From positions 1,314,669 to 1,378,668 of the forward strand of contig NZ_JAYSGI010000001.1 of the NCBI RefSeq assembly GCF_041912895.1: a DNA stretch of 64,000 nucleotides. Reading direction: 5' to 3'. Made by a program: the position numbers and the translations under genes. This DNA comes from Pelagerythrobacter sp041912895 (GTDB lineage: Bacteria; Pseudomonadota; Alphaproteobacteria; Sphingomonadales; Sphingomonadaceae). Positions within the stretch are counted from its first letter, which is position 1. Every line of letters starts with the position of its first letter. Positions 52,594 to 60,833 of the stretch are shown piece by piece. Below the pieces are notes generated by a model. That model saw nothing but the letters and a program-made list of their open reading frames with translations, had not been told where the DNA came from and did not search any database.

Positions 52594-53279
52594 AAGCGGC
52601 CCGACTTCCCGCAAACGCGCCCGATCACGAACAGCTCGCCATCCGTGGCGACCTCGTCGCTGATGACCGGGTTGTCCGACATGATCTTTACAGAGCCGTC
52701 CGGCATCGGCCGCAGTCGCTTGATCATGCCGACGCCGCCGAACACAATAACCCAGATGCGATCGCCGAGGTTGTCCAGCCAATCGGTCTGCGACCGGTCG
52801 ATCAGCACGATGTCGCGGTCATGGATCGTCGGGGCCATCGAATCGCCCATGCCGCGCGCAAAGGCCAGCATATGCGGCGGCGAATCCGTGAACTCGCGCA
52901 CCCAGCTCAAGGGGAAGCTCTTCTTCTCGATCTCGACCGAATCGCTGTCGAGGAACGCCCCGCCCATGCCGTAGGCAAAATCGATGCTGTCGATATCGAC
53001 CTGTTCGGGATCGACCACATCACCTGCGTATTGAGGTGATGCATGCTGGCCATCAAACCGCACGCCGGGATCGGGATTGTCCGTTTCGCCCCTTAGATAC
53101 TCGATCGTCGTCTGAAGCGCGTTCGCGATTTCGGGGAGAAACCGGGGGTGTTGCACATCGCCCTGGAGAAGCCTGTTGATCGAAGGTTGCGCCAGACCCA
53201 CTGCCCGCGCGAGCGAGGACTGCGTAAAACCCCGCAATTCCATCCGATTTCGGATTCGAGAAGCTATTACCGCCGGCAC
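52590..53279 (-). CDS. CI-like repressor (HTH plus S24 peptidase)
   Basis: 229 residues. The N-terminal HTH is RIRNRMELRGFTQSSLARAVGLAQPSINRLLQGD. The C-terminal S24 domain has Ser147 in GDSMAP and Lys187 in GMIKRL, and Ala85-Gly86 in QYAGD is a candidate autocleavage site. RecA-stimulated self-cleavage would induce the prophage in the SOS response. It is divergent from a Cro-like gene with a repeat-rich operator region between. Confidence 0.93.
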   Translation of the reverse strand: MPAVIASRIRNRMELRGFTQSSLARAVGLAQPSINRLLQGDVQHPRFLPEIANALQTTIEYLRGETDNPDPGVRFDGQHASPQYAGDVVDPEQVDIDSIDFAYGMGGAFLDSDSVEIEKKSFPLSWVREFTDSPPHMLAFARGMGDSMAPTIHDRDIVLIDRSQTDWLDNLGDRIWVIVFGGVGMIKRLRPMPDGSVKIMSDNPVISDEVATDGELFVIGRVCGKSGRL

Positions 53280-53365
53280 AAGGTTTGCCTATACGCATTC
53301 GCATAACTGAGCGACATACGTTTTGCTATTGACCAGTTATAGGCATTGCTATAGCTAGCGTGGTC
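53280..53365. promoter_or_regulatory. immunity switch operator/promoter region
   Basis: The 86-bp spacer repeats the half-site TTGC(C)TAT: TTGCCTATA at 53285, TTGCTAT at 53323, TATAGGCA (inverted) at 53338 and TTGCTATAG at 53346. A weak rightward promoter may be TTGACC (53329) and TATAGC (53350), so repressor binding would block the Cro-like gene. The region is AT-rich. Confidence 0.65.
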
Positions 53366-53671
53366 ATGAGCCAACTCACACGCTTCGAAGCATTGACGGC
53401 AGCCGTCCAGGGAGCTGGAAGTCAGTCGCAATTTGCAAGAGACCTTGCGGTTTCCCAGCCCACGGTCTGGCGTTGGATCAATCAGTCCAAACAACTCCCC
53501 GCCGAGCATGTGCTCAATGCCGAACGCCTCTACGGCGTTTCGCGCCATGATCTTCGGCCGGATATCTATCCCCGCGAGACGATGGTCGATCGCGGCACCC
53601 CCGACCGCTTCGTTGGAATCGACCTTCGCGCGCGCACCGGCGAAGGTCGTCAGCAAGCACAGGTGTCCTGA
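53366..53671 (+). CDS. Cro/YdaS-like regulator
   Basis: 101 residues from ATG 53366. ALTAAVQGAGSQSQFARDLAVSQPTVWRWINQSKQLPAEHVLNAERLYGVSRHDLRPDIYP is the helix-turn-helix of YdaS/Cro-type proteins. It is divergent from the S24 repressor and is likely the lytic-side regulator. It is followed by 140 bp with no gene. Confidence 0.87.
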   Translation: MSQLTRFEALTAAVQGAGSQSQFARDLAVSQPTVWRWINQSKQLPAEHVLNAERLYGVSRHDLRPDIYPRETMVDRGTPDRFVGIDLRARTGEGRQQAQVS

Positions 53672-53811
53672 TCGATGCGCGTTTCCTGCCATATCGCCCC
53701 TGTTCGCGCCGTCGCCCCCACGGCGCCCGGACTTCCCCGAGTAGCTGTCTGCGGCCTCACCACGCTCGCGTCATGTGAAGCTTTCGGCGAACTTTTCACC
53801 GGAGCTTGCGC

Positions 53812-54288
53812 ATGAGCCTCCCGCCCGACGAACAGCGCCAGGCGCGAGTCGTGCGCGAGCTGATCCACGCCGCCGGCGGGGTCGAGGCTTGCGAGCGCGA
53901 CCGCGAGAAGTCGAAATCGCTGTTCAGCGCCTACCAATCGCCCAACGATCCGCGCTCGATGCCCCTCGACGACATCGAGTTCCTCGAGAGCGTTACCCAC
54001 GGCAAGCTCGGTCATCCGCACGTCACCCGCTATCTGGCGCGGCAGGCGGGTTGCGTGCTCCTGCCCCGTCCCGAGGTTCCCCGCGATCGTTCCGACATTA
54101 TCACGCTGCTTGCGCGGCAAGCTCGCGAGCGCGGAGAATGCGATCCCGAGCTGCTTACCGCGCTCGCCGACGGCAATATCGATGAGGACGAAGCCGAGCG
54201 GCTGATCCCGATGATGCGCCAGCGTCTCGAAACCGACGCCCACATGCTCGCCCAGCTCGAGGCGATTGCGGGAAGGAGCGTATCATGA
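53812..54288 (+). CDS. phage regulatory protein, CII-like
   Basis: 158 residues from ATG 53812, with GGAG 7 bp upstream. ELIHAAGGVEACERDREKSKSLFSAYQSPNDPRSMPLDDIEFLESVTHGKLGHPHVTRYLARQAG resembles phage regulatory CII family proteins found beside the switch of P2-like and Mu-like phages; the rest is helical and acidic. The role is inferred from position and partial resemblance. Confidence 0.65.
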   Translation: MSLPPDEQRQARVVRELIHAAGGVEACERDREKSKSLFSAYQSPNDPRSMPLDDIEFLESVTHGKLGHPHVTRYLARQAGCVLLPRPEVPRDRSDIITLLARQARERGECDPELLTALADGNIDEDEAERLIPMMRQRLETDAHMLAQLEAIAGRSVS

Positions 54289-54662
54289 GCGGTGAAGGCG
54301 CCATCCTCGCCAGCGGTCCGCTGATCGAGGCTCCTCTCGAATTCCGCCTGCGCTCGGGTGGTAAGCTCTCGCCCGACCGGGCGTTCGTCGTCTGCCCGAA
54401 GTGCAACGCACCCGCTGGCATCCGCCATTCGGAGCGCGTCACCCATACCGTCAAGCATCTGATCGCGCACTGCTCGAACTCCGGCTGCGGCCATATCTTC
54501 CGCATGGAGCTCGTGTTCGTGCACTCGCTGGTCGAAGGCAACATCGTCCGCCCCGATCTCGAGCTGCCCGTCTGCCCGCGCGATCAGGTTCCACACGTTC
54601 TGCCGCCCGTCCGCGACGGGCCCGACGAGGAAGAGCAGCGCTCGATGTTCGCCACCGGCTGA
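54285..54662 (+). CDS. ogr: Ogr/Delta-like zinc-finger late transcription activator
   Basis: 125 residues. Cys37-x2-Cys40 and Cys63-x4-Cys68 (VCPKCNAPAG and HCSNSGCGHIFRMELVFVHSLVEG) match the single zinc finger of Ogr/Delta. Residues 1-34 are an N-terminal extension absent from P2 Ogr. It overlaps the previous gene (ATGA). Such proteins bind upstream of late promoters and recruit RNA polymerase through its alpha subunit; the dyads at 31125, 36098 and 45222 are the candidate targets. Confidence 0.88.
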   Translation: MSGEGAILASGPLIEAPLEFRLRSGGKLSPDRAFVVCPKCNAPAGIRHSERVTHTVKHLIAHCSNSGCGHIFRMELVFVHSLVEGNIVRPDLELPVCPRDQVPHVLPPVRDGPDEEEQRSMFATG

Positions 54663-54762
54663 GCCGGACGAACCCGCACCACACCGATTGAATTTCGAAC
54701 GGCCGCGCTCCGGTCGAGGGGGAAGCTTTGTCTCACCGAATTATCCAAACAGGATCCTCAAG

Positions 54763-54969
54763 ATGTCTGCTCGCAGGTGCTGCGCGATGAACCGGCGCGC
54801 CTTCCCTCAGAGCGTGATCGACGGAATTCTGCGCCAGTTTCCCGGCATCTCCGCCGTGCGCGCCCATCAGATCGCCCGCGACCGCGAGGCCATGCGCCGG
54901 CGTGCTCCGGCCCTGCGGCGAACACCCATCGAGACGATCAATTACATGCCGGAGGGCGGCGACCGGTGA
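54763..54969 (+). CDS. small basic hypothetical protein
   Basis: 68 residues from ATG 54763, with AGGA about 8 bp upstream; ATG 54787 is an alternative. FPQSVIDGILRQFPGISAVRAHQIARDREAMRRRAP looks like a helix-turn-helix-like segment. The stop overlaps the GTG of the primase-helicase gene, so it is probably co-translated with it. Confidence 0.55.
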   Translation: MSARRCCAMNRRAFPQSVIDGILRQFPGISAVRAHQIARDREAMRRRAPALRRTPIETINYMPEGGDR

Positions 54970-57629
54970 ACCTCGAAGCCGAAATCCTCAAGGGCCTCCA
55001 GGAGCGCTTCCAGTTCCGCAAGACGCGCGGCGACTGGCTGCAGGAAGGCACCTGCCCGCAATGCAACAAGCGCGAGGCGTTCGCGGCGGCGAAGGACCCG
55101 AAGGTCGTTCGCTGCGGCCGCGCCGATCGCTGCGGATGGGAAGACAGCGTCCGCCATCTCCTGCCCGATCTGTTCGAAGATTGGTCGAAGCGTTTCCCTC
55201 AATCCGAAGAGAACCCCGACGCCGCGGCCGATGCCTACCTCCTGCACGAGCGCGGGCTCGATCTTCGCCTTCTGCGCGGCACCTATTCGCAGGAACTCTA
55301 CCGCGACGCGAAGAGCGGCAACACCACCGCCACCATCCGCTTTCCCATCGGCGAGAGCTTCTGGGAACGGATCATCGATCGCGCGGGCCGCTTCGATCGC
55401 AAGGCGCATTTCCAGCGTGGCGGCAAATGGTCGGGTCACTGCTGGCTGCCCAACGGCACCACGTTCGAAACGCTCGCCCGCGCCGATGACATCTGGATAG
55501 CCGAAGGCATCTTCGATGCCGCCGCGCTCGCCCAGGTTGGCATGGATGCCGTCTCGAACATGAGCGTAAATCCGTGGCCCGAGCATTTCCTCGCCGCGCT
55601 GCGCGCCGAGATCGAGATACAGGGCCGCAAGACCCGTCCCCGCCTGGTCTTCGCCTTCGACGTCGGTACCGCCGGCGTCTTCTACGCCAAGAAGCACATC
55701 GCGCGCGCGAAGCGCGAAGGCTGGGACGCGACCGCCGCGCAGGTCCGCCCCGATGGCGAGGGCGCCAAGCTCGACTGGAACGACCTCCTCCTCCGCCATC
55801 TCGGATGGAAGGGCGACAGCGACGAGGCACCGCTCGGTCGCGAGGCGATCGACGACTATCTCCACAACGGCGCGATCACGATCGCCGAAACGCCCCGCGA
55901 GAAGGCGCGGCTGATCATCGAGCGCGCCGAAAGCCGCGCGCGCGCGATCTCCTCGTTCGATATGCGGCATGGCAACCGCCTCTGGTGGGTGACGACGAAG
56001 TATTCGGAGGAGGACGGCCGCACCTTCGACGTGCGCGAGATCGCCAACTGCGCGTTCCGCCTGCTCTACCGCGAGCGCGACGAGATCGCCGACGAAACGA
56101 ACTATTTCCTCCGCGTCGACTTCCCGTTCGAGAACCGCCCGGTCAAGGCGCGCTTTTCCTCCGCGGCCTGCGCCAACAGCGCCGAGTTCAAGAAGCGGCT
56201 GATGGCCTTCGCCGGCATGTGGACTGGAACCGGCGACCAGCTCGACCGGATCATGCGAGGGCAGACGCGCCGCTTGAAGACCGTCGAGCCTGTGCCCTTC
56301 ACCGGATACGTCGCCGCGCACCGTTGCTGGCTGCTCGGCGAGCTGGCGGTCCACGATGGCCGCACGATCGGTGTCAATGCCGAGAACTACTTCGACATCG
56401 GCAACGCCGCGCTCAAGCCGCGCAGCACCGAGAGAATGCTCGAAATCGAATACGATGCCGATCGGCAGAAGTTCGACTGGCTGCCCGATCTGTGGACGGC
56501 ATTCGGGCCCAAGGGTCTCGTCGCCCTGGCGTTCTTCACCATGTCTATTTTTGCCGTGCAGATCCGCGCGCGGCAGAAGTCGCTCGGCTTCCTCGAGATC
56601 ACTGGCCTTCCCGGCGCCGGTAAATCCACCCTGATCGAGTTCCTGTGGAAGCTGCTCGGCCGCGCGGGATACGAGGGCTTCGATCCGAACAAGGCGACGA
56701 ACGCCTTTATCGCCCGCACGCTGGTCAAGGTGTCGAACCTGCCGGTCGGCCTGATCGAGGGCAATCGCGACGACGAACGGCGCAGCCATGCGCGCGCTTT
56801 CGACTTCAACGAGCTACTCGTGCTTTACAACGGACGGTCGCCGCGCGGCATCGGCCGCAAGAGCGGCGGGTATGAAACCGACGAGCCGCCGTTCCTCGGC
56901 TCGATCTACCTGATGCAGAACGAGCGGATCGACGCGATCCCCGCCGTGCTCGAGCGCCTGATGTCGATGAACATCGACAAGGCCCGGTGGTCGCCCGCGA
57001 CGAAGGACGCTGCGATCCGCCTCGAGGGATGGCCTATCGAGGAGCTGTCGGGGACGATCGTCCATCTCGCCCGCAACGAGGCGAAATTCCTCCCGTTCTT
57101 TTTCGAGCGGTTCAAGCACCACGATTCCACGATGGCCGAGCGTGTCGACGGCCTGCACAACGCGCGCCCGGTCAAGTGCCACAGCCAGCTCGCCGCCGCG
57201 GTCGAAGCGCTGGCGCACCTGTTCCCGGCTTGCCGCTCCGAGTGGATCGCCGAAACGCTCGAGCTGATCGACGACATGGCGCTCGACCGGCAGCAGAGCG
57301 CGGGCGGCGACCATCCGCTCGTCGCCGACTTCTGGGACAAGTTCGAGTTCCTCCTCTCGCGCGAGACCGACGACGCCTACGAAAAAGGGCAGAGCGTCAA
57401 CCAGCACCGCAAGCCAGGCGAGAAGATCGCGGTCAACCTCCCGCACTTCGAATCCCGTTGCCGCAACGCCGGTATCGCCCCGCCGCCGATCGACCAGCTC
57501 AAGAAGGTCCTGCGCGGTAGCAAGTCGCGAAAGTTCCTGCGCTTCGGCGGCGTCAACAGCCCCACGGGCAGCACCAGCAAGTGCTGGATTTTCGAGCAGC
57601 CGCTCCGTCCGCGGGAGCCGATCATATGA
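54966..57629 (+). CDS. phage primase-helicase
   Basis: 887 residues from GTG 54966, overlapping the preceding stop. An N-terminal zinc finger (CPQC near 30 and CGRADRCGW near 53-60) is followed by a TOPRIM-like region (DDIWIAEGIFDAAALAQVGMDAVSNMSVNP near 175 and LVFAFDVGTAG), then a helicase/ATPase with Walker A GLPGAGKST near 548 and a later arginine-rich part. It should prime and unwind DNA for phage replication; P2 instead uses the gpA nicking protein, so replication mode probably differs. Confidence 0.87.
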   Translation: MNLEAEILKGLQERFQFRKTRGDWLQEGTCPQCNKREAFAAAKDPKVVRCGRADRCGWEDSVRHLLPDLFEDWSKRFPQSEENPDAAADAYLLHERGLDLRLLRGTYSQELYRDAKSGNTTATIRFPIGESFWERIIDRAGRFDRKAHFQRGGKWSGHCWLPNGTTFETLARADDIWIAEGIFDAAALAQVGMDAVSNMSVNPWPEHFLAALRAEIEIQGRKTRPRLVFAFDVGTAGVFYAKKHIARAKREGWDATAAQVRPDGEGAKLDWNDLLLRHLGWKGDSDEAPLGREAIDDYLHNGAITIAETPREKARLIIERAESRARAISSFDMRHGNRLWWVTTKYSEEDGRTFDVREIANCAFRLLYRERDEIADETNYFLRVDFPFENRPVKARFSSAACANSAEFKKRLMAFAGMWTGTGDQLDRIMRGQTRRLKTVEPVPFTGYVAAHRCWLLGELAVHDGRTIGVNAENYFDIGNAALKPRSTERMLEIEYDADRQKFDWLPDLWTAFGPKGLVALAFFTMSIFAVQIRARQKSLGFLEITGLPGAGKSTLIEFLWKLLGRAGYEGFDPNKATNAFIARTLVKVSNLPVGLIEGNRDDERRSHARAFDFNELLVLYNGRSPRGIGRKSGGYETDEPPFLGSIYLMQNERIDAIPAVLERLMSMNIDKARWSPATKDAAIRLEGWPIEELSGTIVHLARNEAKFLPFFFERFKHHDSTMAERVDGLHNARPVKCHSQLAAAVEALAHLFPACRSEWIAETLELIDDMALDRQQSAGGDHPLVADFWDKFEFLLSRETDDAYEKGQSVNQHRKPGEKIAVNLPHFESRCRNAGIAPPPIDQLKKVLRGSKSRKFLRFGGVNSPTGSTSKCWIFEQPLRPREPII

Positions 57630-58192
57630 ACGCGCTCAAGCAGCGGAGCGGTAGCGCGGAGAGCAACGCGCTCAAGCAGCGGAGCGGTAGCCCGACCGAG
57701 AACGGTTCCGAGCGCCTCAGGGTCTGGCAAGGCATCGAAGCCGCCGATCCTCCCGAGAAGGCCCGCGACTATGCGGACCTGCTCGAGATGGCCGAGCTCA
57801 TGCTCGAAGCGCGCCGTAAGCGTTTCCCCGCGCTGGTCGCCAGTGGCGATCTCACCGCCGAGGAAGCCGATCGGCAAATTGCCACTCATGCCGAGATCGC
57901 TGCCGAATGGCGCTGGATTGCCAGCGGCGAAGGCGATCCCGCCAGCCTGCTGACGCTCCACGATCGCCGAGCTGCCCTCGATGACAGCCTTTCCACCATC
58001 GCCAGCATCGCGCGCAGGCGCGGCGGCTTCGGCGGAGACCTCGCCCACCAGGCGCAATGCGTAATCGCCTTGCGCTGGCACCTCGAGCCCGGCCGCGACA
58101 CCGTGGGTCTGGCCGCGCTCACCCACCAGCTGCGCCGCGAGGCGCGCATCCGGGCCGAACGGCCCGCGCGGGAGAACGCGCATGTCCAATGA
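57626..58192 (+). CDS. hypothetical protein with repeat-encoded N-terminus
   Basis: 188 residues. The N-terminus is two copies of the 23-bp DNA repeat read in frame: NALKQRSGSAES and NALKQRSGSPTE. The remainder is helical and charged (LLEMAELMLEARRKRFPALVASGDLTAEEADRQIATHAEIAAEW). It overlaps the primase-helicase stop (ATGA). No family is recognised; a start after the repeats would need a non-ATG codon. Confidence 0.6.
   Translation: MNALKQRSGSAESNALKQRSGSPTENGSERLRVWQGIEAADPPEKARDYADLLEMAELMLEARRKRFPALVASGDLTAEEADRQIATHAEIAAEWRWIASGEGDPASLLTLHDRRAALDDSLSTIASIARRRGGFGGDLAHQAQCVIALRWHLEPGRDTVGLAALTHQLRREARIRAERPARENAHVQ
57635..57693. repeat. 23-bp dispersed repeat, tandem pair 3 (inside a coding region)
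   Basis: Copies at 57635-57657 and 57671-57693, both starting CTCAAGCAGCGGAGCGGTAG, 36 bp apart. This pair is read in a different phase from pairs 1 and 2 (LKQRSGS instead of SSSGAVA). Confidence 0.85.
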
Positions 58193-58355
58193 AATTCACG
58201 CTCTCACCTGCCCCTGTCCGGCTTGCCGAGGGCGACAAGCATTCCGCCGGCGCATCTTGCGAACGCCCGAGCCCTTGGATCGCACCTTCCTGACGTGCGT
58301 CGCGGCAGTCTGGCTCGCCGCGGTCGCGACCGCACTCATCCTCATTTTTCGTTGA
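58182..58355 (+). CDS. 57-residue Cys-rich membrane protein
   Basis: From ATG 58182, which overlaps the previous gene by 11 bp, the frame encodes MSNEIHALTCPCPACRGRQAF, a basic segment and one C-terminal membrane helix (CVAAVWLAAVATALILIF). Three cysteines in CPCPAC could bind metal. The stop adjoins the Shine-Dalgarno sequence of the next gene. No family is recognised. Confidence 0.5.
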   Translation: MSNEIHALTCPCPACRGRQAFRRRILRTPEPLDRTFLTCVAAVWLAAVATALILIFR

Positions 58356-58369
58356 AAGGAGCCCCGCAA

Positions 58370-59158
58370 ATGGCTGATTCTCATACGTTCATCTGTCGCT
58401 GTAGCGCCGAGTTCAAAGGGATGGCATCATCGCCGCCGCAGGGCTGGTCCCGCATCGGTGAAGAGTTGATTTGCGACGACTGCACGAGCGCGCTGCATTT
58501 CACGTTCGGTAATGCCAGCGAGGCACCACCGACGCCGATCCGGGCGAGCGGGAAGGATAGCGCCACCGCGATCCTGCTGCGGTCGGGCGTCTACCTCGAT
58601 CTCGCGGATCCCGACTGCACCCGGATCGCACCGGCCGACATCGCCGCCGGGCTACGCCAGCTGCGCTTCGCCGGCCAGAGCGCCAAGCCTTACACGATCG
58701 CCCAGCATTCGCTTCTCGTTCTCCGCCTGGTCGATCCGGTCGCCAATCAGCTGAGGAACCAGGCAGCCGCGCAAAGCTTACGCCGCTGCGCCCTGCTCCA
58801 CGATGCCGCCGAGGCATTCATTCACGACATCACCCGGCCGCTAAAATCGCAGCTGCCGGACTACCGAGCCTACGAACGCGCCTTCGAAGACCGCCTGTTC
58901 TCCGAATTCGGCGTGGAATGGACGAAAGTCCGCAAGGGCATCGTCAAGCGCGCCGATATCGCCGCGCTCGCGATCGAGAAGCGCGAGCTGCTCGACTGCC
59001 ACGATCCCTGGCCGATCCTCGAACGACTGACAGGCAACGAGCGCTGGGCGGCGCTCAACACCCCTCTCGGCCGCATCTGGTCGCTCGACGAAGCCGAGGC
59101 TCGGTTCCTCGACGCCTTCAACGCCCTCTTTCCCCAGCACGAAAGGATCGCGGCATGA
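58370..59158 (+). CDS. HD-domain phosphohydrolase
   Basis: 262 residues from ATG 58370, with AAGGAG upstream. An N-terminal 50-residue part carries Cys pairs (FICRCSAEF and ICDDC). The HD domain follows: TIAQHSLLVLRLV, LLHDAAEAFIHDITRPLK and KRADIAALAIEKRELL, similar to YfbR-like nucleotidases. It may dephosphorylate nucleotides to favour phage DNA synthesis. Confidence 0.82.
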   Translation: MADSHTFICRCSAEFKGMASSPPQGWSRIGEELICDDCTSALHFTFGNASEAPPTPIRASGKDSATAILLRSGVYLDLADPDCTRIAPADIAAGLRQLRFAGQSAKPYTIAQHSLLVLRLVDPVANQLRNQAAAQSLRRCALLHDAAEAFIHDITRPLKSQLPDYRAYERAFEDRLFSEFGVEWTKVRKGIVKRADIAALAIEKRELLDCHDPWPILERLTGNERWAALNTPLGRIWSLDEAEARFLDAFNALFPQHERIAA

Positions 59159-59619
59159 CCTGCAACTGCATCGAGGAAATGGACGCTCAGCTCGCGGACC
59201 ATAACACGAAGCTTGGCGTGACCTTCGGCTTTGGCCGCGACGGTTCCAACTACACGTTACCGAGCATCGTAACCGAGAAAGTTGAGAAGCGAGTTCGCAA
59301 AGGCCCTGCTCTCGCGATCCCCACCTTCTGCCCCTTCTGCGGTCAATCTTATCGCGGCGCCGCTGGTGCACCCTCGACGGGATGGCAAACCCAGATCGAA
59401 GCGGCTCCGATCGGCGAAGACGTCGAAGTGTTCGGTCGCTGCGAGGATTGGAAAGAAGAAGACGACGACAAGCGTCGCGTCTTCACCGCCCGGCGCACGA
59501 AATCGCAACCTAACCTCTGGTGGATGGCGGACCACAGCCTCCGCCACGTCGAAGACGTAACGCACTGGCGACTGCCGACCGGACCGATCTCTCCGATGAA
59601 TGACGGAGAACAATCATGA
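59155..59619 (+). CDS. hypothetical phage protein with CPFCG motif
   Basis: 154 residues. FCPFCGQSY (about residue 57) is a zinc-ribbon half-site, paired perhaps with CNCIEE at the N-terminus. The C-terminal VTHWRLPTGPISP is reminiscent of DUF551-type phage proteins. It overlaps neighbours on both sides by ATGA. Confidence 0.6.
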   Translation: MTCNCIEEMDAQLADHNTKLGVTFGFGRDGSNYTLPSIVTEKVEKRVRKGPALAIPTFCPFCGQSYRGAAGAPSTGWQTQIEAAPIGEDVEVFGRCEDWKEEDDDKRRVFTARRTKSQPNLWWMADHSLRHVEDVTHWRLPTGPISPMNDGEQS

Positions 59620-60095
59620 GCCGCTACGCCGCAAAGACCGAGGTCACTTCGGAGAAAAGCCGCGCGGAGATCGAGCGCACCCTCACTCGCTATGGGGCGG
59701 ACGGCTTCATGTACGGGTGGCAGGGCGACCGCGCGATGATCGCGTTCCGCATGAACGCACGCCAGATCAAATTCGTTCTACCCATGCCCGATCGCCAGGC
59801 GGACGAATTCACCAGCTACATGCGCGGCAGCGTGCAGTACGAGCGCGAAGAAAACGCCGCGCACAAGCTCTGGGAGCAAGCCTGCCGCCAACGCTGGCGC
59901 GCGCTCTCGCTCGTCGTCAAGGCCAAGCTCGAGGCGGTCGAGTGCGGCATCAGCGAGTTCGACGACGAGTTCATGGCGAACATCGTTATGCCCGACGGCT
60001 CGACGATCGGCCAATGGGCCCGCCCCCAGATCGCCGACATGTACGGCTCGGGCCAGATGCCGCCGCTGCTCCCCGGACCGGGAGACGAGGCATGA
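59616..60095 (+). CDS. conserved phage hypothetical protein
   Basis: 159 residues: TEVTSEKSRAEIERTLTRYGADGFMYGWQGDRAMIAFRMNARQIKFVLPMPDR, then WRALSLVVKAKLEAVECGISEFDDEFMANIVMPDGSTIGQWARPQI. This architecture recurs in alphaproteobacterial and other phages as a protein of unknown function. It is tightly packed between its neighbours. Confidence 0.72.
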   Translation: MSRYAAKTEVTSEKSRAEIERTLTRYGADGFMYGWQGDRAMIAFRMNARQIKFVLPMPDRQADEFTSYMRGSVQYEREENAAHKLWEQACRQRWRALSLVVKAKLEAVECGISEFDDEFMANIVMPDGSTIGQWARPQIADMYGSGQMPPLLPGPGDEA

Positions 60096-60217
60096 TAACC
60101 GCGCAACGCCTCAAGGGCGCGGCGATCGGCTTCGTCATCGCCGCCGCGGTTCTAATCCTCGACCGCTGCATGGCGGGCGTCCTGCAATGCGATGCCGCGG
60201 GAACGTGCCCATGGTGA
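60092..60217 (+). CDS. 41-residue membrane peptide
   Basis: From ATG 60092 (ATGA overlap with the previous gene) the frame encodes one hydrophobic helix (GAAIGFVIAAAVLILDRCMAGVL) and a short tail with two cysteines. The function is unknown. Confidence 0.5.
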   Translation: MITAQRLKGAAIGFVIAAAVLILDRCMAGVLQCDAAGTCPW

Positions 60218-60432
60218 CCGCCCGCAAGATGTCGATCGCCCAGCAGTCGGCCCGGCGCGACCAGCTCGACCGCCTGCGCGTCGAGCGCGGGCTGACCGAT
60301 CGCGAAGCCGCCGAAGCCGATTGGCTGAGCCACACCCTCTACCTCCGCGAATACCGCGCCCAGCGCCGCGAACGCTTCGGCCATGCCGACGCCCTGCGCC
60401 GGCGCCGCGAACCGAAAGGAGCTCTCGCATGA
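60211..60432 (+). CDS. small basic hypothetical protein
   Basis: 73 residues from ATG 60211, overlapping the preceding stop. It is very rich in arginine (DRLRVERGLTDREAAEADWLSHTLYLREYRAQRRERFGHADALRRRRE) and helical, so a nucleic-acid contact is possible. The stop overlaps the next start (ATGA). Confidence 0.55.
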   Translation: MVTARKMSIAQQSARRDQLDRLRVERGLTDREAAEADWLSHTLYLREYRAQRRERFGHADALRRRREPKGALA

Positions 60433-60833
60433 GCCACCATGACCACACGATGCCCGCGCTGCAGATCGGCCGGGCAAGCGATATCCTCCCGAAAGCAGCC
60501 GAAGCCGCTGCCCGAACCGGCGTCCAGGTCGACACCGTCGACCACAACCGGATCAGCGAAGCGATGGCCCGCATCCTCGACGAGCGCCTCAAGCACTTCG
60601 ACCACGGCCACACGTTCGAAAAGGACCTCATCCAGGACGAACGCTTCCTGCTGCAACGCTCCGCGCGCTACGCCGGCAGCGCCACCGAGGACATCCAGTT
60701 CCACCGCGGCGACTGGCGCAAGATCGCCATCCGCAACGCCGCCCGCGCCGCCGCCCTCCTCCTCGCCTTCATCGAAACCCAGCTCGAGCGCATCGCGCAG
60801 GAGCGGTCTGAAAATGGCCGCCAGTGTGGGTGA
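60429..60833 (+). CDS. hypothetical phage protein
   Basis: 134 residues, mostly helical (ISEAMARILDERLKHFDHGHTFEKDLIQDERFLLQRSARYAG and IRNAARAAALLLAFIETQLERIAQE). No family is recognised. It overlaps the methyltransferase gene by 20 bp. Confidence 0.6.
   Translation: MSHHDHTMPALQIGRASDILPKAAEAAARTGVQVDTVDHNRISEAMARILDERLKHFDHGHTFEKDLIQDERFLLQRSARYAGSATEDIQFHRGDWRKIAIRNAARAAALLLAFIETQLERIAQERSENGRQCG

Noticed and set aside
53780..53811. GTGAA...TTCAC inverted repeat before the CII-like gene as a fourth late dyad
   Set aside because: It lacks the shared GCTTCCAC half, the spacing to the ATG differs and the gene is expected to be early.
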